From positions 1-45,637 of the forward strand of contig NZ_JBHLWA010000037.1 of the NCBI RefSeq assembly GCF_042433085.1: 45,637 nt of DNA, given 5' to 3'. A model generated the notes under the pieces. That model made no database searches, had not been told where the DNA came from, and was given only the letters and a program-made list of their open reading frames with translations. This DNA is from Gallibacterium melopsittaci. Its GTDB lineage: Bacteria; Pseudomonadota; Gammaproteobacteria; Enterobacterales; Pasteurellaceae. The stretch's first letter is position 1. Every line of letters begins with the position of its first letter. A program made the translations under genes and the position numbers. Below are positions 35,196-43,509 of this stretch, piece after piece.

Positions 35196-36365
35196 TCAAG
35201 GTTTATAAATAATCTCAACCCCTTCTTCATCCTCTTCTGACCAATCATCCCAATCGTCATCATCCTCTTCAATTTGTACATCAGATAACTGTTGCTGATG
35301 ATAATCTTCCCATTTGAACTTCACTTCTTCATTTTCTGGTGTTACCGCTTTTTCACGAGGATTTGCTTCAATAAAGTCCATCACATCTCGCACAAGAGTT
35401 GGTACATTACGTCCTGTTGCCGCAGAAATAAGATAATAATCTTCATCCCAACCAATACGCTCAACGATTTCCGCTGCTCGCTGTTGTGCTTCTTCACCAT
35501 CCATCGTATCAATCTTATTAAATACCAACCAACGAGGTTTTTCTGCTAATTTTTCACTATATTGGAATAATTCTGTTTCAATAATGGCAATATTATCTGC
35601 GGGATCACTCTCATCAATCGGCAATAGATCCACAAGGTGAATTAAAACTCGACAACGTTCTAAATGTTTTAAGAAACGCGTACCCAACCCAGCACCTTCA
35701 GAGGCTCCCTCGATTAATCCTGGAATATCTGCAACCACAAAACTACGATTATCATCCACTTTTACTACACCAAGGCTCGGTACTAATGTGGTAAATGGGT
35801 AATCAGCAACTTTCGGCTTCGCAGCAGAAACAGCACGAATAAACGTTGACTTCCCTGCATTAGGTAAACCTAACATTCCCACATCAGCAAGTAGCATTAA
35901 TTCCAGTTGTAAATCACGTTTTTCACCTGGTGTACCATTGGTTTTTTGACGTGGTGCTCGATTTACAGAAGATTTAAAACGTGTATTTCCTAAACCGTGA
36001 TATCCCCCTTTTGCCACCAATAATTTCATATTGTGCTCAGTTAAATCACCAATCACTTCTCGAGTATCATTATCAACTGCACGTGTTCCTACTGGTACTC
36101 TTAAGGTAATATCATTACCACGATGCCCAGTACAATTTGAACTTCTGCCATTTTCACCTCGTCCTGCAGCAAAACGTTTTTCAAAGCGATAATCCACGAG
36201 CGTATTAAGATTTTCATCAGCAATTAAATAAACATCGCCACCATCACCGCCATCACCGCCATCTGGGCCACCTTTAGGGATATATTTTTCACGTCGAAAG
36301 CTCACGCAGCCATTACCGCCATCGCCAGCTTCTACTCTAATTAATGCTTCATCAATAAATTTCAT
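35196..36365 (-). CDS. obgE: GTPase Obg/CgtA
   Basis: Essential GTPase acting in 50S assembly and the stringent response. The 389-residue protein has the glycine-rich Obg fold at the N-terminus (GGDGGDGGDVYLIAD). Its G domain shows G1 GLPNAGKST (about 166-174), switch-I TTLVPSLG, G3 DIPGLIEGAS and G4 FNKID. An acidic tail (EEDDDDWDDWSEEDEE) is typical of proteobacterial Obg. It starts two bases after the EamA transporter gene, the yhbE-obgE pairing known in relatives. Confidence 0.97.
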   Translation of the reverse strand: MKFIDEALIRVEAGDGGNGCVSFRREKYIPKGGPDGGDGGDGGDVYLIADENLNTLVDYRFEKRFAAGRGENGRSSNCTGHRGNDITLRVPVGTRAVDNDTREVIGDLTEHNMKLLVAKGGYHGLGNTRFKSSVNRAPRQKTNGTPGEKRDLQLELMLLADVGMLGLPNAGKSTFIRAVSAAKPKVADYPFTTLVPSLGVVKVDDNRSFVVADIPGLIEGASEGAGLGTRFLKHLERCRVLIHLVDLLPIDESDPADNIAIIETELFQYSEKLAEKPRWLVFNKIDTMDGEEAQQRAAEIVERIGWDEDYYLISAATGRNVPTLVRDVMDFIEANPREKAVTPENEEVKFKWEDYHQQQLSDVQIEEDDDDWDDWSEEDEEGVEIIYKP

Positions 36366-36367
36366 TT

Positions 36368-37321
36368 TTATTTATCTCCTATGACGTCAAACCGACGTGT
36401 CTTAATTAATTTATGCCCTGCCGCTGAACACAATGCGCCTAATACTACAATAAATGCACCAACATATGCCAAAAAATTCAAATTAGATGCGGCAACAATA
36501 TCGGGAAAAACACTATGAAAGATTTCCACAAACAAGATAGTAAATAACGGTGTTAAGGTAATAATTGAGCTTACTTTTGCCACTTCCCAACGATTTAATG
36601 CCTCTGCATAAGCTCCATAAGCGACTAATGTATTTAAACAACAATATACTAAACAAAGTGCAATAGGCCATGTTAGCCCTGATAAACTTGATGGATGGCT
36701 AAATGGTGTAAAAATTAATGCTGCACCGACATAAAAAATCAGCAAAATTTGCTGTGAATTAAAACGTCGTAATAATAATTTTTGAGCAATTGCATAAGAT
36801 ACCCAAATAATTGCCGCAGACACACAAATTAAAACACCTTTGGTATAAGTCGTTAAACTCGTAAACAACTCAACTAGACGCTCATTAAAAAAAGTTAAGA
36901 GACCAATAAATAATAATGCTGCACCCAACTTTTGATTCCAACTGAGTTTTTCTTTAAAAATAATAACCCCAGCCAACATCATAAAAAATGGCGATACTTG
37001 CCCTAATACCTGCGAAACAGATGGATTAATATACTCTAATGAAGTATTGAAAAGGATAAAGTTAGCCGCTAATCCTATGCATCCAATTAATGTTATCCAA
37101 CGAAAGCGACGATTAAATGCAATTCTTAAATTAGGTAATTTCCCTGTCATTACTAAAATAACGACAAGACCTAACATAGCAACTAAAAAGCGTAACCAAA
37201 CAATGGTATAGCTATCCAAAACAGTTAATACTCGTTGTAAAGCAAGCGGCAGTGATCCCCAACAAATCGCTGTCGTTAATGCCAATAGAAAACCAGATAA
37301 TGGTCGTTCAACTTGCCTCAT
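36368..37321 (-). CDS. EamA/DMT-family inner-membrane transporter (YhbE-like)
   Basis: A 317-residue protein with about ten hydrophobic segments in two repeated halves, each an EamA domain. The substrate cannot be read from the sequence. Recognisable family features are the early GFLLALTTAICWGSLPLALQ and the PSVSQVLGQVSPFFMMLAGV stretch at the end of the first repeat. Position directly before obgE matches yhbE of E. coli. In E. coli rplU-rpmA precede it; here the upstream neighbours are rpmB-rpmG instead, separated by a terminator. Confidence 0.83.
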   Translation of the reverse strand: MRQVERPLSGFLLALTTAICWGSLPLALQRVLTVLDSYTIVWLRFLVAMLGLVVILVMTGKLPNLRIAFNRRFRWITLIGCIGLAANFILFNTSLEYINPSVSQVLGQVSPFFMMLAGVIIFKEKLSWNQKLGAALLFIGLLTFFNERLVELFTSLTTYTKGVLICVSAAIIWVSYAIAQKLLLRRFNSQQILLIFYVGAALIFTPFSHPSSLSGLTWPIALCLVYCCLNTLVAYGAYAEALNRWEVAKVSSIITLTPLFTILFVEIFHSVFPDIVAASNLNFLAYVGAFIVVLGALCSAAGHKLIKTRRFDVIGDK

Positions 37322-37352
37322 TATTATTCCTTGATTCGTTCTGTTTTACCGC

Positions 37353-37381
37353 AGAATACTACTGTTCATTCTGTGACACAA
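37353..37381 (-). promoter_or_regulatory. candidate promoter for the transporter-obgE unit
   Basis: Minus strand TTGTGT (37376-37381), 17 bases, TATTCT (37353-37358), about 30 bases before the transporter start and after the rpmG terminator. Confidence 0.45.
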
Positions 37382-37420
37382 TTCAAGATATGTTAATTTA
37401 TATCTATGCTTTAATAGATA

Positions 37421-37459
37421 AAAAACTGCACCCATCAGTAAATACCGTTGGGTGCAGTT
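37421..37459 (-). terminator. terminator after rpmG
   Basis: Perfect 11-bp stem AACTGCACCCA (37424-37434) with TGGGTGCAGTT (37449-37459), loop of 14, followed by a T-run on the minus strand. Confidence 0.88.
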
Positions 37460-37491
37460 AACTTTAAAAGGATTGTTTTATAAAAAAGCGA

Positions 37492-37662
37492 TTATTTGAT
37501 TTTAGCTTCTTTATAAAGAACATGCTTACGAACAACTGGATCATATTTTTTGATTTCCATTTTTTCTGGCATGTTACGTTTATTTTTAGTCGTAGTATAG
37601 AAATGACCTGTTTCTGCAGTAGAAACAAGTTTAATTTTCTCACGAGCACCTTTTGCTGCCAT
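37492..37662 (-). CDS. rpmG: 50S ribosomal protein L33
   Basis: A 56-residue protein, MAAKGAREKIKLVSTAETGH onward, ending in VLYKEAKIK; one residue longer than in E. coli. It is the zinc-free form, with no cysteines. Second gene of rpmB-rpmG, 11 bases after rpmB, with an AGGAG site before the ATG. Confidence 0.97.
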   Translation of the reverse strand: MAAKGAREKIKLVSTAETGHFYTTTKNKRNMPEKMEIKKYDPVVRKHVLYKEAKIK

Positions 37663-37673
37663 TTTTCAGCTCC

Positions 37674-37910
37674 TTAGATTTTTTCGCCTTTAGCACGAAG
37701 ATCAGCTAAAACTGCATCGATGCCTTTTTTATCAATAATACGCATACCTTTCGCTGTTAAGCGTAAAGTTACGAAACGGTTTTCACTTTCAACCCAGAAA
37801 CGGTGAGTGTGAAGGTTTGGTAAAAAACGACGACGAGTTGCGTTCATTGCGTGTGAACGATTGTTACCAACTGCCGGGCGTTTGCCTGTTACTTGACAGA
37901 CTCTGGACAT
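37674..37910 (-). CDS. rpmB: 50S ribosomal protein L28
   Basis: A 78-residue protein, MSRVCQVTGKRPAVGNNRSH onward, matching E. coli length; the zinc-free form of L28. It heads the rpmB-rpmG operon, behind a strong promoter and a leader of about 130 bases. Confidence 0.98.
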   Translation of the reverse strand: MSRVCQVTGKRPAVGNNRSHAMNATRRRFLPNLHTHRFWVESENRFVTLRLTAKGMRIIDKKGIDAVLADLRAKGEKI

Positions 37911-38040
37911 TTGTAATTCTCCAATAATTAACTAAAGCTTAAGCTCTACGGTTCGGATTACCAACATTCTAATTGGTTTAGATTTGTTAGCTACCTCGTC
38001 AGGTATGAAACCCGACCCGCTACTAACTATATTAAAGGTC
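37911..38040 (-). promoter_or_regulatory. rpmB leader with a hairpin
   Basis: About 130 transcribed but untranslated bases precede rpmB. On the minus strand GTCGGGT and ACCTGAC (near 37990-38010) form a seven-bp stem with one G-T pair and a five-base loop. A long structured leader before a ribosomal-protein gene suggests autoregulation, but no regulator is known to me for this one. Confidence 0.45.
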
Positions 38041-38044
38041 GTGG

Positions 38045-38073
38045 ATTATACTCACTTTATCTTGATTTCTCAA
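38045..38073 (-). promoter_or_regulatory. promoter of rpmB-rpmG
   Basis: Minus strand TTGAGA (38068-38073), exactly 17 bases, perfect TATAAT (38045-38050). Confidence 0.85.
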
Positions 38074-38129
38074 GCCTGATCATAAAAATAGATCATTAAA
38101 AATGATAAATATCCTTTCTTCTTTCTTGA

Positions 38130-38651
38130 TCAAGATAAAACATGATCCTTTTCTTTATTTTGTAATACTAAACGTAAAATCGTTAGCGAATTCATTACAA
38201 TCACGGTAGATTCTAATAAAATACCACCAAAAGAACCTACCAAAATATTATTTGTTAACCAACATCCCGATCCTACTAACATCAAGATTCTCATTGGAAT
38301 CCCTTTCAATAAAAATAATGAAATTGTTCCTATTGTTGTTCCTAAAATAGGGAAAAACTGCCAAATTGAATCCGAAACAACATAACCAAAAGTAATACCT
38401 ACGATGACAAAAAATAATGCTGCATACTTTGATGAAACATAAATTGCAGTTGCTGTACGACACGCAGATAACAACGAACTTAATGCTGATACATTTGAGC
38501 CTAATAAAAGAAAGTGTGTCATATACGTTATATTCTGAATCAACATCACTATCTTTAACTTCTTATCATTTCTTTGATAAAAAGAGAGAACACCCAAAAT
38601 AAATGCCAACATTCCAAGAAGTTGCGGTAGAGTTAATAGTTGTACTAGCAT
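38130..38651 (-). CDS. ygjV: YgjV family inner-membrane protein
   Basis: A small membrane protein of about 173 residues with five or six hydrophobic segments, clearly related to E. coli YgjV: an early LGMLAFILGVLSFYQRNDKK segment, a central FPILGTTIGTISLFLLKGIP and the terminal GSFGGILLESTVIVMNSLTI. The function is unknown. The second of two adjacent ATGs (38651) is chosen, since AGG is only one base from the first. It is divergent from kdgR with a KdgR-like operator between them. In E. coli ygjV sits beside the hexuronate genes uxaCA and exuT, so a link to hexuronate or ketodeoxygluconate metabolism is a reasonable inference. Confidence 0.82.
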   Translation of the reverse strand: MLVQLLTLPQLLGMLAFILGVLSFYQRNDKKLKIVMLIQNITYMTHFLLLGSNVSALSSLLSACRTATAIYVSSKYAALFFVIVGITFGYVVSDSIWQFFPILGTTIGTISLFLLKGIPMRILMLVGSGCWLTNNILVGSFGGILLESTVIVMNSLTILRLVLQNKEKDHVLS

Positions 38652-38691
38652 CATACCTAAATATCATAAATTGCACATTTGATTTTAAAAT

Positions 38692-38710
38692 TTTAAAACA
38701 TTGTTTTATT
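38692..38710. promoter_or_regulatory. KdgR-like operator between ygjV and kdgR
   Basis: The palindrome TAAAACA-T-TGTTTTA (38694-38708) matches 15 of 17 positions of the enterobacterial KdgR box as I recall it, TGAAACATTGTTTCATT. The two differences are symmetric (G to A, C to T). It lies just upstream of a candidate kdgR promoter and 43 bases before ygjV, so it could control both. Confidence 0.65.
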
Positions 38711-38738
38711 TTTAAAAAGAGAAAAATAGATTTATTAT
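38711..38738 (+). promoter_or_regulatory. candidate kdgR promoter
   Basis: TTTAAA (38711-38716), 16 bases, TATTAT (38733-38738). The -35 directly abuts the KdgR-like operator, a position suited to autorepression. Confidence 0.4.
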
Positions 38739-38863
38739 AAATAAACCACTTTACGGTAGAACTATCTCTAAAATACGATAAACTGATACTGCATAAGTTA
38801 GATATTTCTTCCAATAAATATCATTACCAATATTCTATTTACCTTAATATCCTAAGGAATAAG

Positions 38864-39649
38864 ATGAAAAAAGACACTACCTCATTAGAATCTGTTGCCT
38901 CAGTTTTGAAAGTTTTTAGTATTTTAGAAATGTTGTCTGAACAAAAAGATATAGGTATTACTGAACTTTCACAAAAATTGATGATGTCAAAAAGTACTAC
39001 TTATCGTTTTCTACAAACAATGAAAAACTTAGGTTATGTTTATCAAGAAGATGATAGTGATAAATATAGTTTAACCTTAAAGTTATTTGAGCTTAGTTCT
39101 CGTTCATTAGAATATACCGACTTAGTTTCTTTTGCAGATAAAGAAATGCAATATATTTCAGAACTCACAGGAGAAACATTACACTTAGGTATTTTAGATA
39201 CACATGAAATAGTCTATCTTCATAAAATCGATTCAAAATATAATCTTAGAATGTATTCACGCATTGGTAGACGTAACCCTCTATATAGTACTGGAATAGG
39301 AAAAATTTTGCTTTCTGGACTAACAGATGAACAAGTGAGAGCAATTTTGTCTAAAGTTGAATTCATTCAACATACTAAAAATACAGTAACTAATGTAGAA
39401 CAACTTATTCTTGAAATTCATTCCATTCGAGAGAAGCATTATGCAGAAGATAATGAAGAGCAAGAAGAAGGAATAACTTGTATTGCAACACCTGTTTATA
39501 ATCATTTAGGAAATATCATCGCAGGGCTATCTATTTCTCTACCATCAATTCGCTTTAAAGAAAAAGATCGCCCTTATTTGGTAAATCTACTCCAACAAGC
39601 AGGTAAACATATCTCTGAACGTTTAGGTTTCTATGGTTACCCTATTTAA
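38864..39649 (+). CDS. kdgR: IclR-family repressor KdgR
   Basis: Repressor of pectin/hexuronate and ketodeoxygluconate genes, released by KDG. The 261-residue protein has the N-terminal winged helix (about 10-75; ITELSQKLMMSKSTTYRFLQ as recognition helix). An IclR effector domain follows, with YNLRMYSRIGRRNPLYSTGI and EDNEEQEEGITCIATPV, both nearly identical to E. coli KdgR. An AGGAAT-type site precedes the ATG. It converges on kdgK with seven bases between stops. The neighbouring kinase confirms the assignment. Confidence 0.93.
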   Translation: MKKDTTSLESVASVLKVFSILEMLSEQKDIGITELSQKLMMSKSTTYRFLQTMKNLGYVYQEDDSDKYSLTLKLFELSSRSLEYTDLVSFADKEMQYISELTGETLHLGILDTHEIVYLHKIDSKYNLRMYSRIGRRNPLYSTGIGKILLSGLTDEQVRAILSKVEFIQHTKNTVTNVEQLILEIHSIREKHYAEDNEEQEEGITCIATPVYNHLGNIIAGLSISLPSIRFKEKDRPYLVNLLQQAGKHISERLGFYGYPI

Positions 39650-39656
39650 TAAATAA

Positions 39657-40571
39657 TTAAAATAATGGCATTGCGGTTGTTGGAATAATAGCGCCTTTGT
39701 GTTGAATCACTGTACCTGCAAGTTTATGCCCCGCTTGGGCAGATTCCACAATCGTACCGCCTTGTAATCTTTTGGCTAAATAGCCAGCACTAAACGAATC
39801 TCCTGCGGCTGTCGTATCAATTACCTTTTCTACTTTTGTTGCGGCAATTTCATAACGATCTGACGATGTTGCTACTACACAAGGTTCTTTACCTCGCTTC
39901 ACAACAACTTCTTTGACACCTAATTGAAGCGCTAAATCAATAGATTGTTGATAATCAGTAAATCCATATAATGCCTGATCATCCTCAAAAGTTAAAAAAG
40001 CGATTTCTGCAACCGATAATATTTTACGATACGCTAATTTTGTTGCTTCCATATTTTCCCATAAGGCTGGACGATAATTGTTATCAAAAATCACCTTTAC
40101 CTTTGCTCGCTCAATTGCTGTAAGCAATTTTTCACGCTCGTTTGTAGGCAAAATTGCCAAACTGATCCCACTCAAATAAAGATAATTATATGACGCTAAA
40201 AGAACTGTTATTTCCTCTACCGATAACGGAGCTAACCAATAGCGTGCTGCCGAATCATTACGCCAATATAAAAAACGACGTTCCCCATTCTCATCGGTTT
40301 TTATCATATATAACCCAGGTTGCTTATTTGGCACAACGAACACTGAAGAGGTATCAATTTTTTCTGTTTCCCAATAAGCTAACATAGCTTGGCTTAAATC
40401 ATCTTTACCTACACCCGTAATATAAGCAACCTGACTAGAAGTACCTAATAGCCTTGAAAGATAAATTGCCGTATTCAATGTATCTCCAGCAAAACCCTGT
40501 CGATAACAATCATGATCGTTCCAAAGTTCAATCATACATTCACCCAGAATTGCAATTCTACTTTTCATCAT
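39657..40571 (-). CDS. kdgK: 2-dehydro-3-deoxygluconokinase
   Basis: Phosphorylates ketodeoxygluconate to KDPG, which Eda aldolase would split; eda is not in this window. The 304-residue PfkB-family protein shows GECMIELW, the substrate loop GFAGDTLNTAIYLSR, the central FDNNYRPALW and the catalytic TTAAGDSFSAGYLA with the base Asp. AGGAG lies six bases before the first of two ATGs. It has its own 250-base upstream region with a KdgR-like box at 40671-40687. Confidence 0.95.
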   Translation of the reverse strand: MMKSRIAILGECMIELWNDHDCYRQGFAGDTLNTAIYLSRLLGTSSQVAYITGVGKDDLSQAMLAYWETEKIDTSSVFVVPNKQPGLYMIKTDENGERRFLYWRNDSAARYWLAPLSVEEITVLLASYNYLYLSGISLAILPTNEREKLLTAIERAKVKVIFDNNYRPALWENMEATKLAYRKILSVAEIAFLTFEDDQALYGFTDYQQSIDLALQLGVKEVVVKRGKEPCVVATSSDRYEIAATKVEKVIDTTAAGDSFSAGYLAKRLQGGTIVESAQAGHKLAGTVIQHKGAIIPTTAMPLF

Positions 40572-40629
40572 TAAGTACTCCTATAGCATAATTTTTTTCT
40601 TACAATAACAACTAACTCATCAGAACATT

Positions 40630-40648
40630 TTTTATTCTATGAATAAAA
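40630..40648. promoter_or_regulatory. palindrome upstream of kdgK
   Basis: TTTTATTC (40630-40637) and GAATAAAA (40641-40648) form perfect eight-base arms around TAT, about 60 bases before kdgK. It does not resemble the KdgR box. It could be a site for another regulator or a leader hairpin. Confidence 0.35.
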
Positions 40649-40670
40649 TAATAGTTTGCTTTATATTTTT

Positions 40671-40687
40671 TGAAAAGCTGTTTTATT
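40671..40687. promoter_or_regulatory. second KdgR-like operator, upstream of kdgK
   Basis: TGAAAAGCTGTTTTATT matches 13 of 17 positions of the recalled KdgR box TGAAACATTGTTTCATT. It is about 100 bases before kdgK, weaker than the site at 38694 but in the expected place. Confidence 0.45.
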
Positions 40688-40760
40688 ATTTTTGATATAA
40701 AAATAATTTTTATGAAATAAAGAAAAGCATCGCAGCGAAATTTTCAGATAAAAAGGCAAT

Positions 40761-40793
40761 AAAAAATCTCCCTTGCAATTTGCTAAGGGAGAT
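40761..40793 (-). terminator. terminator after alaA
   Basis: ATCTCCCTT (40766-40774) pairs with AAGGGAGAT (40785-40793), loop of ten, and a T-run follows on the minus strand. It lies 29 bases after the alaA stop. Confidence 0.85.
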
Positions 40794-40822
40794 CTTTAAA
40801 TCAGTCAGGAAAATGAAAGATA

Positions 40823-42037
40823 TTATTGATGATAATGACTCAAGAATCTTTCTAACTTCATCATTGCTTCTTCAATTTGATGTACATAAGGCAACGTGAC
40901 AATACGGAAATGGTCTGGTTTATGCCAATTAAAGCCTCTACCATGAACTAACAACACCTTTTCTTGTGTTAATAGATCAAACACAAATTTTTCATCATCA
41001 TAAATGTTATACATCTCTGTATCAATTTTAGGGAACATATACATTGCACCTTGTGGTTTAACACAACTGATACCTGGAATTTGCGTGATTAATTCATATG
41101 CCTTATTACGTTGTTCCAATAATCGTCCACCTGGAAGCACAAACTCATTAATACTTTGATATCCACCTAATGCTGTCTGAATGGCGTGTTGCATTGGCAC
41201 TGTGGCACATAAACGCATCGAAGCTAACATATCCAACCCTTCAATATAACCTGCTGCTGCCTTCTTAGGTCCATTTAATACCATCCAACCTTGGCGGAAA
41301 CCAGCAACACGATACGCTTTCGACAAACCATTTAATGTTACAGTTAATAAGTCTGGTGCTAATGCTGCTATATGGTGATGGACTGCACCGTCATATAAAA
41401 TTTTGTCATAGATCTCATCTGCAAAAACAATGAGCTTATTCTGACGAGCCACTTCCGCAACTTCAAGTAATAGCTCTTTACTATAAACCGCACCCGTTGG
41501 ATTATTTGGGTTAATAATGACAATCGCTTTTGTGCGGCTAGATACTTTTTGCTTAATATCTTCAATATCAGGAAACCAATTTTGCTCTTCATCACAAAGA
41601 TAATGTACAGCTTTACCACCCGACAAAGTCACTGCTGCAGTCCACAAAGGATAATCTGGCATCGGCACTAAAACTTCATCGCCATCATTTAATAATGCTT
41701 GCATTGACATTGTGATCAATTCTGACACACCATTACCAATGTAAACATCATTGACGCCTACATTTAATAACCCTTTTGATTGGTAATATTGCACAATCGC
41801 TTTGCGTGCCGAATACAACCCTTTTGAATCACAATAGCCTTGTGCTGTTGGTAAATTTCTAATGACATCAACTAAAATTTCATCTGGTGCTTCAAAACCA
41901 AATGGGGCAGGATTTCCAATATTTAATTTTAAAATTTTATGCCCTTCTTCTTCTAATCGGCAGGCTTCTTTATGTACTGGACCACGAATATCGTAACAAA
42001 CATGTTCTAACTTATTTGATTTTGGAAAATAATCCAT
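40823..42037 (-). CDS. alaA: glutamate-pyruvate aminotransferase AlaA
   Basis: PLP aminotransferase making alanine from pyruvate and glutamate. From the ATG at 42037, which has AGGG eight bases upstream, the product is 404 residues. Upstream GTG and ATG codons at 42046 and 42043 are too close to that site. The family start KLEHVCYDIRGPVHKEA is present, and the PLP lysine lies in NGLSKAYRVAGFRQGW. DEIYDKILYDG and the C-terminal HFRIVTLPYV (substrate arginine) are also intact. It is divergent from menF across about 150 bases. Confidence 0.95.
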   Translation of the reverse strand: MDYFPKSNKLEHVCYDIRGPVHKEACRLEEEGHKILKLNIGNPAPFGFEAPDEILVDVIRNLPTAQGYCDSKGLYSARKAIVQYYQSKGLLNVGVNDVYIGNGVSELITMSMQALLNDGDEVLVPMPDYPLWTAAVTLSGGKAVHYLCDEEQNWFPDIEDIKQKVSSRTKAIVIINPNNPTGAVYSKELLLEVAEVARQNKLIVFADEIYDKILYDGAVHHHIAALAPDLLTVTLNGLSKAYRVAGFRQGWMVLNGPKKAAAGYIEGLDMLASMRLCATVPMQHAIQTALGGYQSINEFVLPGGRLLEQRNKAYELITQIPGISCVKPQGAMYMFPKIDTEMYNIYDDEKFVFDLLTQEKVLLVHGRGFNWHKPDHFRIVTLPYVHQIEEAMMKLERFLSHYHQ

Positions 42038-42189
42038 CTGCATCACCCTAGCAAATCACTAATTAACAATAAGGAGTTACTTTACGCTAATTTTTTAGGC
42101 TTAGAAAGATTTTCAAGAAGTTTATTTCAAATTACGGTAGAATTACTCCCTTTGTTATTATTTGGATAAATAGAACTACTTAATTTGCA

Positions 42190-43509
42190 ATGAATGTATT
42201 ACAACAACTCAAAACATTATTAACTGAGCAGATCGCTATTTATCAACCATCCTCTCAACCATTTGGTATGATTCAAATTACGCTTAACACCCCAAAGGTT
42301 GATTTTATCGCTTGGTTAAAAGCACAAACATTATTTCCACAATTTTATTTTCAGCAACGTCATCAACGATATGAAGTTGCAGCACTTGGTTCACTATTAC
42401 AAATCAAAGATTTCCAACAGCTCACTGAGTTAAAACAACAATATCCTACCTTTAATTTTATTGGCGGGCTGAAATTTGATGGTGAATTGAATTTTCTATT
42501 ACCACAATTCTATTTTGAGTATTGTGACCAAAAACTTACCGTTAAGTTGTTCATTAACCACCTAAATTGGCATAGCCAGCAACAACAACTAGCACAATAT
42601 TGGACAACCTTTTTACAGGAAAAACCAATTCAATCTATCCAAAATATTACCCCTACACTAATACAACAAAGCAGTGATCAATTTCATTGGCAATCACTAA
42701 TTCAACAAGCATTAACAGCAATTCAACAAAAACAATTTGATAAAGTTGTATTAGCTCAAAAAGTTACATTTAGTCTAAACAATCATTTAAATGCTTTTGA
42801 TTTCTTAGCTGCAAGTTCGGTGAGCAATCAACATTGTTATCACTTCCTGTTTGCCGAAACTCAACAATCTGCTTTTCTAGGTGCAAGCCCTGAATGCTTA
42901 TACCAACGAATAGATGACCATATATATAGTGAGGCATTAGCAGGCACAGCGCCTATCGGTGATACAAAACAGCAACAATTACATTATCAAAACTGGTTAT
43001 TAAACGATCATAAAAATCTTGAAGAGAATCAATTTGTTGCTGATGATATTCAACAAAAAATGTCGCCTTTTTGCCAACATATACAAATTGAAGATGTACA
43101 ATTACGCATTCTAAGAAAAGTGCAACATTTATGTCGCCCAATTCATACCATATTGTCATCACAATACCGTTATTGGGAACCGTTATTAACTCTGCATCCT
43201 ACTGCGGCGATTGCAGGCTATCCTAAACAAGCAGCATTAGATTTTATCAAACGCTATGAGCCATTTGAGCGAGATTGGTATGCAGGTGCAATAGGCATTA
43301 TTTCACAAAAATTCTCTGAGTTATGTGTTGGTCTTCGTTCTGCACAACTCAATCATGATAAATTACACCTATTTGCAGGTGCTGGCATTGTCAAAGAGTC
43401 TGTTGCCAGCGAAGAATGGCAAGAAATTAGCAAAAAAATGTCAGGATTATTATCCTTATTTAACACTCACTTAGATCGAGGAGAAAACAATGTCAATCAG
43501 TACATTTAA
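42190..43509 (+). CDS. menF: isochorismate synthase, menaquinone type
   Basis: Converts chorismate to isochorismate for menaquinone synthesis. The 439-residue protein has a variable N-terminal half and the conserved chorismate-binding C-terminal half, with FDKVVLAQKV, FLGASPECLY, EALAGTAPIGD and HPTAAIAGYPK. Pairing with menD identifies it as MenF rather than the siderophore enzyme EntC. The start ATG has only a weak ribosome-binding site. It overlaps menD by 20 bases. Confidence 0.92.
   Translation: MNVLQQLKTLLTEQIAIYQPSSQPFGMIQITLNTPKVDFIAWLKAQTLFPQFYFQQRHQRYEVAALGSLLQIKDFQQLTELKQQYPTFNFIGGLKFDGELNFLLPQFYFEYCDQKLTVKLFINHLNWHSQQQQLAQYWTTFLQEKPIQSIQNITPTLIQQSSDQFHWQSLIQQALTAIQQKQFDKVVLAQKVTFSLNNHLNAFDFLAASSVSNQHCYHFLFAETQQSAFLGASPECLYQRIDDHIYSEALAGTAPIGDTKQQQLHYQNWLLNDHKNLEENQFVADDIQQKMSPFCQHIQIEDVQLRILRKVQHLCRPIHTILSSQYRYWEPLLTLHPTAAIAGYPKQAALDFIKRYEPFERDWYAGAIGIISQKFSELCVGLRSAQLNHDKLHLFAGAGIVKESVASEEWQEISKKMSGLLSLFNTHLDRGENNVNQYI

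Noticed and set aside
38751..38761. TTACGGTAGAA shared by the ygjV-kdgR and alaA-menF intergenic regions (also 42132-42142).
   Set aside because: An 11-base identity is expected by chance many times in 45 kb; no symmetry or further match.
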